A stretch of 64,000 bases of DNA from positions 248,001 to 312,000 of the forward strand of contig NZ_JABBNU010000002.1 of NCBI RefSeq assembly GCF_012926615.1, read 5' to 3'. The notes below the pieces were generated by a model. It saw only the letters and a list, made by a program, of their open reading frames with translations. It was not told where the DNA came from and did not search any database. Source of the DNA: Marinigracilibium pacificum. Its GTDB lineage: Bacteria; Bacteroidota; Bacteroidia; Cytophagales; Cyclobacteriaceae. Made by a program: the position numbers and the translations under genes. Below are positions 61,208-64,000 of the stretch, one piece after another; within the stretch, counting starts at the first letter, position 1, and each line of letters begins with the position of its first letter.

Positions 61208-61369
61208 ATGAGTGAAATTTTGAAGAATAAGAATGAATATTTATCAATTATAAGATTGAATAATTGGAAATCTATTAATTCGGGGCATTTTGTAAATCAA
61301 TCGGTGTTATTTAAAACAGATAGTGCTACCTTTGCACCCTTAAAATTTAAAAGGCTCGGAAGCAGGTAA
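61208..61369 (+). CDS. possible small protein (doubtful)
   Basis: A 53-residue frame from ATG 61208, preceded by a GGAG 9-12 bases upstream, in the gap between the glutaminase and SulP genes. The product (MSEILKNKNEYLSIIRLNN...) has ordinary composition but no recognised motif and no signal peptide. It may be a leader peptide or spurious. Confidence 0.25.
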   Translation: MSEILKNKNEYLSIIRLNNWKSINSGHFVNQSVLFKTDSATFAPLKFKRLGSR

Positions 61370-61419
61370 ATACATCTTTTTTCGGGTATGGGTTTATAGC
61401 CTTTTAAAAAATAATTCTA

Positions 61420-62946
61420 ATGAAGAAAATTTTTAATTTATTTGACCTGAAGCAAAAGGTTAACTATTCGACAGAAATTCTATCTGGATTAACAGTTGCT
61501 TTAGCCTTGGTGCCGGAAGCAGTTGCCTTTGCGATGATTGCTAACCTTTCGCCACTTATTGGTTTGTATGCCGCTTTTGTGATGGGTTTGGTAACTTCAA
61601 TTCTGGGAGGTAGGCCGGGTATGATTTCTGGTGCGACAGGAGCTGTTGCAACTGTAATTGCTGCGCTGGCACTTGATAAAGGGGCGGAATATGTGTTTGC
61701 TACTGTAATTCTAGCCGGTATTATTCAGGTGATTGCAGGAGTATTTAGGTTGGGTAAATTCATGAGGCTAGTTCCGCAACCAGTGATTTTTGGTTTTGTT
61801 AATGGACTGGCGATTATAATATTCAAAGCCCAGCTAGGTCAGTTTAAAGCTGATTCAGGCGAATGGTTAACAGGAACTCCTTTAATGCTTAATTTGGGTC
61901 TTGTATTGCTAACAATGTTTATAATCTGGGGTTTGCCAAAATTGACTAAGGTTTTCCCTTCATCGTTGGCTGCAATTCTTGCCATTTTTGGATTAGTTTC
62001 TGTATTAGGTATTGATACAAAAACAGTAGGTGATATAGCTTCAATTGATGGTGGATTCCCTCCATTCCATATTCCTGATGTTCCGTTTAATTTGGAAATG
62101 CTCAAGCTTATTTTTCCTTATGCATTAGTTGTTGCTGGAGTAGGTTTAATAGAATCATTATTGACTCTTAATATTGTCGATGAAATCACCCAAACACGTG
62201 GTAGAGGTAATAAAGAAGCTGTTGCCCAGGGTACTGCAAATATTCTTTCAGGTATGTTCTCGGGAATGGGAGGATGTGCAATGATTGGTCAGAGTTTGAT
62301 TAATATTTCTTCAGGGGCAAGAGCACGACTTTCAGGTATTACGGCATCTGTAATGCTATTGATGTTTATCATGTTTGGTTCAGGTATTATTGAGATGGTT
62401 CCTATGGCTGCCTTGACTGGTGTAATGATAATGGTTTCGATTGGAACATTTGAGTGGGCAAGTTTAAAAACATTTAGAAGAATGCCTACATCAGATGTTA
62501 TAGTTATGGTGGTTGTGGTTATCACTGTTTTGATGTTTGATCTTGCAGTAGCTGTTTTAATAGGTGTTATAATCGCAGCGCTTGTATTTGCTTGGGACAA
62601 TGCGAAGAGAATTCGAGCAAGAAAGCACGTAGATGAAAACGGTATTAAACATTATGAAATATACGGTCCATTATTTTTTGGCTCTGTTAGTGTTTTTAAT
62701 GAGAAATTTGATGTTAAGAATGATCCTGAGGAGGTAATAATTGATTTTGCCGAAAGCCGTGTTGTAGATATGTCTGCTATTGAAGCATTAAATAAATTGA
62801 CAGAAAGGTATCAAAAAGAAGGGAAGGTGATTCACCTTAAGCATTTAAGTGAGGACTGTCGAAAGCTTTTAAACAATGCAGAGAAATTGATAGATGTAAA
62901 TGTAATGGAAGACCCTACCTATAAAGTCGTGGTTGATAAAGTATAA
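61420..62946 (+). CDS. SulP-family inorganic anion transporter with STAS domain
   Basis: A 508-residue membrane transporter of the SLC26/SulP family. The N-terminal ...YSTEILSGLTVALALVPEAVAFAMIANLSPLIGLYAAF (split at ALVPEAVAFAMIA), GGRPGMISGATGAVA and PQPVIFGFVNGLAI are hallmark segments; there are about 12-14 helices up to residue 390. The C-terminal STAS domain (about 410-505: FFGSVSVFNEKF, VIIDFAESRVVDMSAIEAL) controls activity. The transported anion (sulfate, bicarbonate or another) cannot be inferred. Terminated by a strong hairpin. Confidence 0.93.
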   Translation: MKKIFNLFDLKQKVNYSTEILSGLTVALALVPEAVAFAMIANLSPLIGLYAAFVMGLVTSILGGRPGMISGATGAVATVIAALALDKGAEYVFATVILAGIIQVIAGVFRLGKFMRLVPQPVIFGFVNGLAIIIFKAQLGQFKADSGEWLTGTPLMLNLGLVLLTMFIIWGLPKLTKVFPSSLAAILAIFGLVSVLGIDTKTVGDIASIDGGFPPFHIPDVPFNLEMLKLIFPYALVVAGVGLIESLLTLNIVDEITQTRGRGNKEAVAQGTANILSGMFSGMGGCAMIGQSLINISSGARARLSGITASVMLLMFIMFGSGIIEMVPMAALTGVMIMVSIGTFEWASLKTFRRMPTSDVIVMVVVVITVLMFDLAVAVLIGVIIAALVFAWDNAKRIRARKHVDENGIKHYEIYGPLFFGSVSVFNEKFDVKNDPEEVIIDFAESRVVDMSAIEALNKLTERYQKEGKVIHLKHLSEDCRKLLNNAEKLIDVNVMEDPTYKVVVDKV

Positions 62947-62947
62947 G

Positions 62948-62976
62948 AAAAAGCCGGAGTTAATCTCCGGCTTTTT
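62948..62976. terminator. bidirectional terminator between SulP and metallo-hydrolase genes
   Basis: Perfect 12-bp stem (62948-62959, core AAAGCCGGAG, with 62965-62976), five-base loop, Ts after it on the plus strand and As before it for the minus strand. The minus-strand gene stops at 62977. Confidence 0.85.
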
Positions 62977-64000
62977 TTATGATATAGTTTCCCACCATAA
63001 ATTATGATTATCAAATTCATTAAATGAAAATATCTCACCTAATGAAGGTGTGTAAATATTTACTCCATCTTGTTTTGCTTGAGAGACAAATCTTTCTATC
63101 GGATCTTTCCAGCTATGTAAAGCCAATGCAAATCCACCCCAATGTACGGGGATGGCTGTTTTTACATTTGAGTCAATTGCTGCCTGAATGGCTTCTTCAG
63201 GGTACATATGTATTTGGTGCCAGTGTTCATTATATTGGCCACATTCCATAAAACCGACATCAAATGAACCGAACTTTTTCCTAACTTCTTTGAAGTGAGT
63301 GTCATATCCTCCATCGCCACTCCAATACACAGAGTGATTGTCTGTTTGGAATACCCATCCACCCCAAAGTGATTTCGCCCTGTCAAGCAACCCTCTACCT
63401 GAAAAATGTCTGCTTGGTGTGAACGTGATTTTTATATCTTTAAAATTAGTGCTATCCCACCAGTCAAATTCCTTTATTTTATCTTTGTCTACACCCCATT
63501 TCTCTAAATGTCTTGATACTCCTAAGGCAACAAACCATTTGCTTACTTTAGCTGTTAATTTTTTAATACTTCTAAGATCGAGATGGTCATAATGATCATG
63601 AGTAATAAATACAGCATCCAAGTTTGGGAGCTGGTCAATTATGTTTAGTGTATTTTCACTAAATCGCTTAGTTTTAAAGGGAGCAATAGGAGAGGCATCT
63701 TCACCAAACATTGGGTCAATTAGAATGTTTTGATCATTTAGTCGCATCAAAAGTACTGAATGCCCATACCAGGCAAATCCTGGAGAATTTTGAATATTTA
63801 AAAAATGATTTTTATCAAATGGTATAACCTCTAATGGCATTGCAGGAGTCCTGATTTTTTTGTTTGTGAAGTTTTGTTTTAAAAGGCCTGGGAGTTTTTG
63901 AAGATTAATATTCATTGTCGTTTCAGACAAATTCACAAACTTTTCACCATCCCAATTAGGTGAATTCTTGAACTTTATTAAGTCCTTTTTTCTTACAGAT
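62977..64000 (-). CDS. MBL-fold metallo-hydrolase (5' end outside window)
   Basis: An in-frame GTG lies at 63936, but the frame stays open to base 64000 with sensible sequence (FKNSPNWDGEKF just upstream), the usual N-terminal SPN..DGKF segment of this family. The true start is therefore beyond the window. The visible core is a NAPE-PLD/UlaG-like metallo-beta-lactamase: AWYGHSVLLMR, ILIDPMFGEDASP, FITHDHYDHLD (HxHxDH), TFTPSRHFSGRG, YWSGDGGYDTHF and PVHWGGFALALH, all metal ligands. No signal peptide is visible so far. Role: hydrolysis of a phosphodiester, lactone or similar bond; the substrate is unknown. Confidence 0.88.
   Translation of the reverse strand, partial: SVRKKDLIKFKNSPNWDGEKFVNLSETTMNINLQKLPGLLKQNFTNKKIRTPAMPLEVIPFDKNHFLNIQNSPGFAWYGHSVLLMRLNDQNILIDPMFGEDASPIAPFKTKRFSENTLNIIDQLPNLDAVFITHDHYDHLDLRSIKKLTAKVSKWFVALGVSRHLEKWGVDKDKIKEFDWWDSTNFKDIKITFTPSRHFSGRGLLDRAKSLWGGWVFQTDNHSVYWSGDGGYDTHFKEVRKKFGSFDVGFMECGQYNEHWHQIHMYPEEAIQAAIDSNVKTAIPVHWGGFALALHSWKDPIERFVSQAKQDGVNIYTPSLGEIFSFNEFDNHNLWWETIS

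Noticed and set aside
1-64000. tRNA, rRNA, prophage or integrative element
   Set aside because: Reading both strands by eye I found no cloverleaf-like segments, rRNA-like stretches, integrase, phage structural genes or attachment repeats; the single RAYT is the only mobile-type gene.

Overview
The window is an AT-rich chromosomal segment of a Bacteroidota bacterium, most likely of the Cytophagia type. The signs are outer-membrane receptors with an N-terminal carboxypeptidase-regulatory-like domain, two LytS/LytTR two-component pairs, DUF4270 and kelch lipoproteins, many small lipoproteins and outer-membrane barrels, almost no Shine-Dalgarno sequences, and several matches to the Bacteroidota promoter element TAnnTTTG. 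I see no rRNA, tRNA, CRISPR array, prophage or conventional insertion sequence; the only mobile-type gene is a REP-associated (RAYT) Y1 transposase.

Layout. 1-9.1 kb: membrane and envelope housekeeping (metallo-hydrolase cut by the left edge, orphan HepT-like protein, CPXCG zinc-ribbon protein, DUF2254, TPR protein, e(P4)-type phosphatase, MscS channel, S41 protease, Na/Ca exchanger). 9.1-22.2 kb: small secreted protein, hemolysin III, two secreted serine peptidases, HGSNAT-like acyltransferase, TolB-like protein, Ogt, two tandem lipoprotein paralogues, MtfA peptidase, and a DoxX/YbjQ operon. 22.3-26.8 kb: DUF5995 protein, then a tandemly duplicated barrel-plus-lipoprotein cassette, then small membrane proteins. 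27-35.8 kb is the most unusual part: a membrane-anchored SF2 helicase; a convergent three-gene operon of an ATP-grasp ligase, a large papain-like protein and an alanine-racemase-family enzyme; and, divergent from it, a pair encoding a GRDP-like protein and a protein with a (Cys-Ser-Gly)n tail. 36.6-37.4 kb: a RAYT transposase flanked by two 60-bp perfect palindromes. 37.5-58.3 kb: two loci with the same logic, each a TonB-type outer-membrane receptor divergent from a LytS/LytTR pair, separated by AsmA, RhlE-type helicase and bestrophin genes; the second pair is followed by a DUF4270-kelch-barrel operon. 58.4-64 kb: RDD protein, lipoprotein, glutaminase, SulP transporter and a metallo-beta-lactamase-fold hydrolase that runs off the right edge.

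Best candidate for an undescribed system: the ATP-grasp / papain-like / racemase operon (29712-34174). Ligase, C-H-N peptidase-like protein and PLP racemase fit a pathway that makes, moves or trims a D-amino-acid-containing small peptide, and the racemase departs from canonical Alr at two usually conserved motifs. This is inference from gene order and motifs. Other items worth attention are the Cys-Ser-Gly tail protein, the transmembrane helicase, and the RAYT palindromes whose outer arms differ in sequence but remain perfectly self-complementary.
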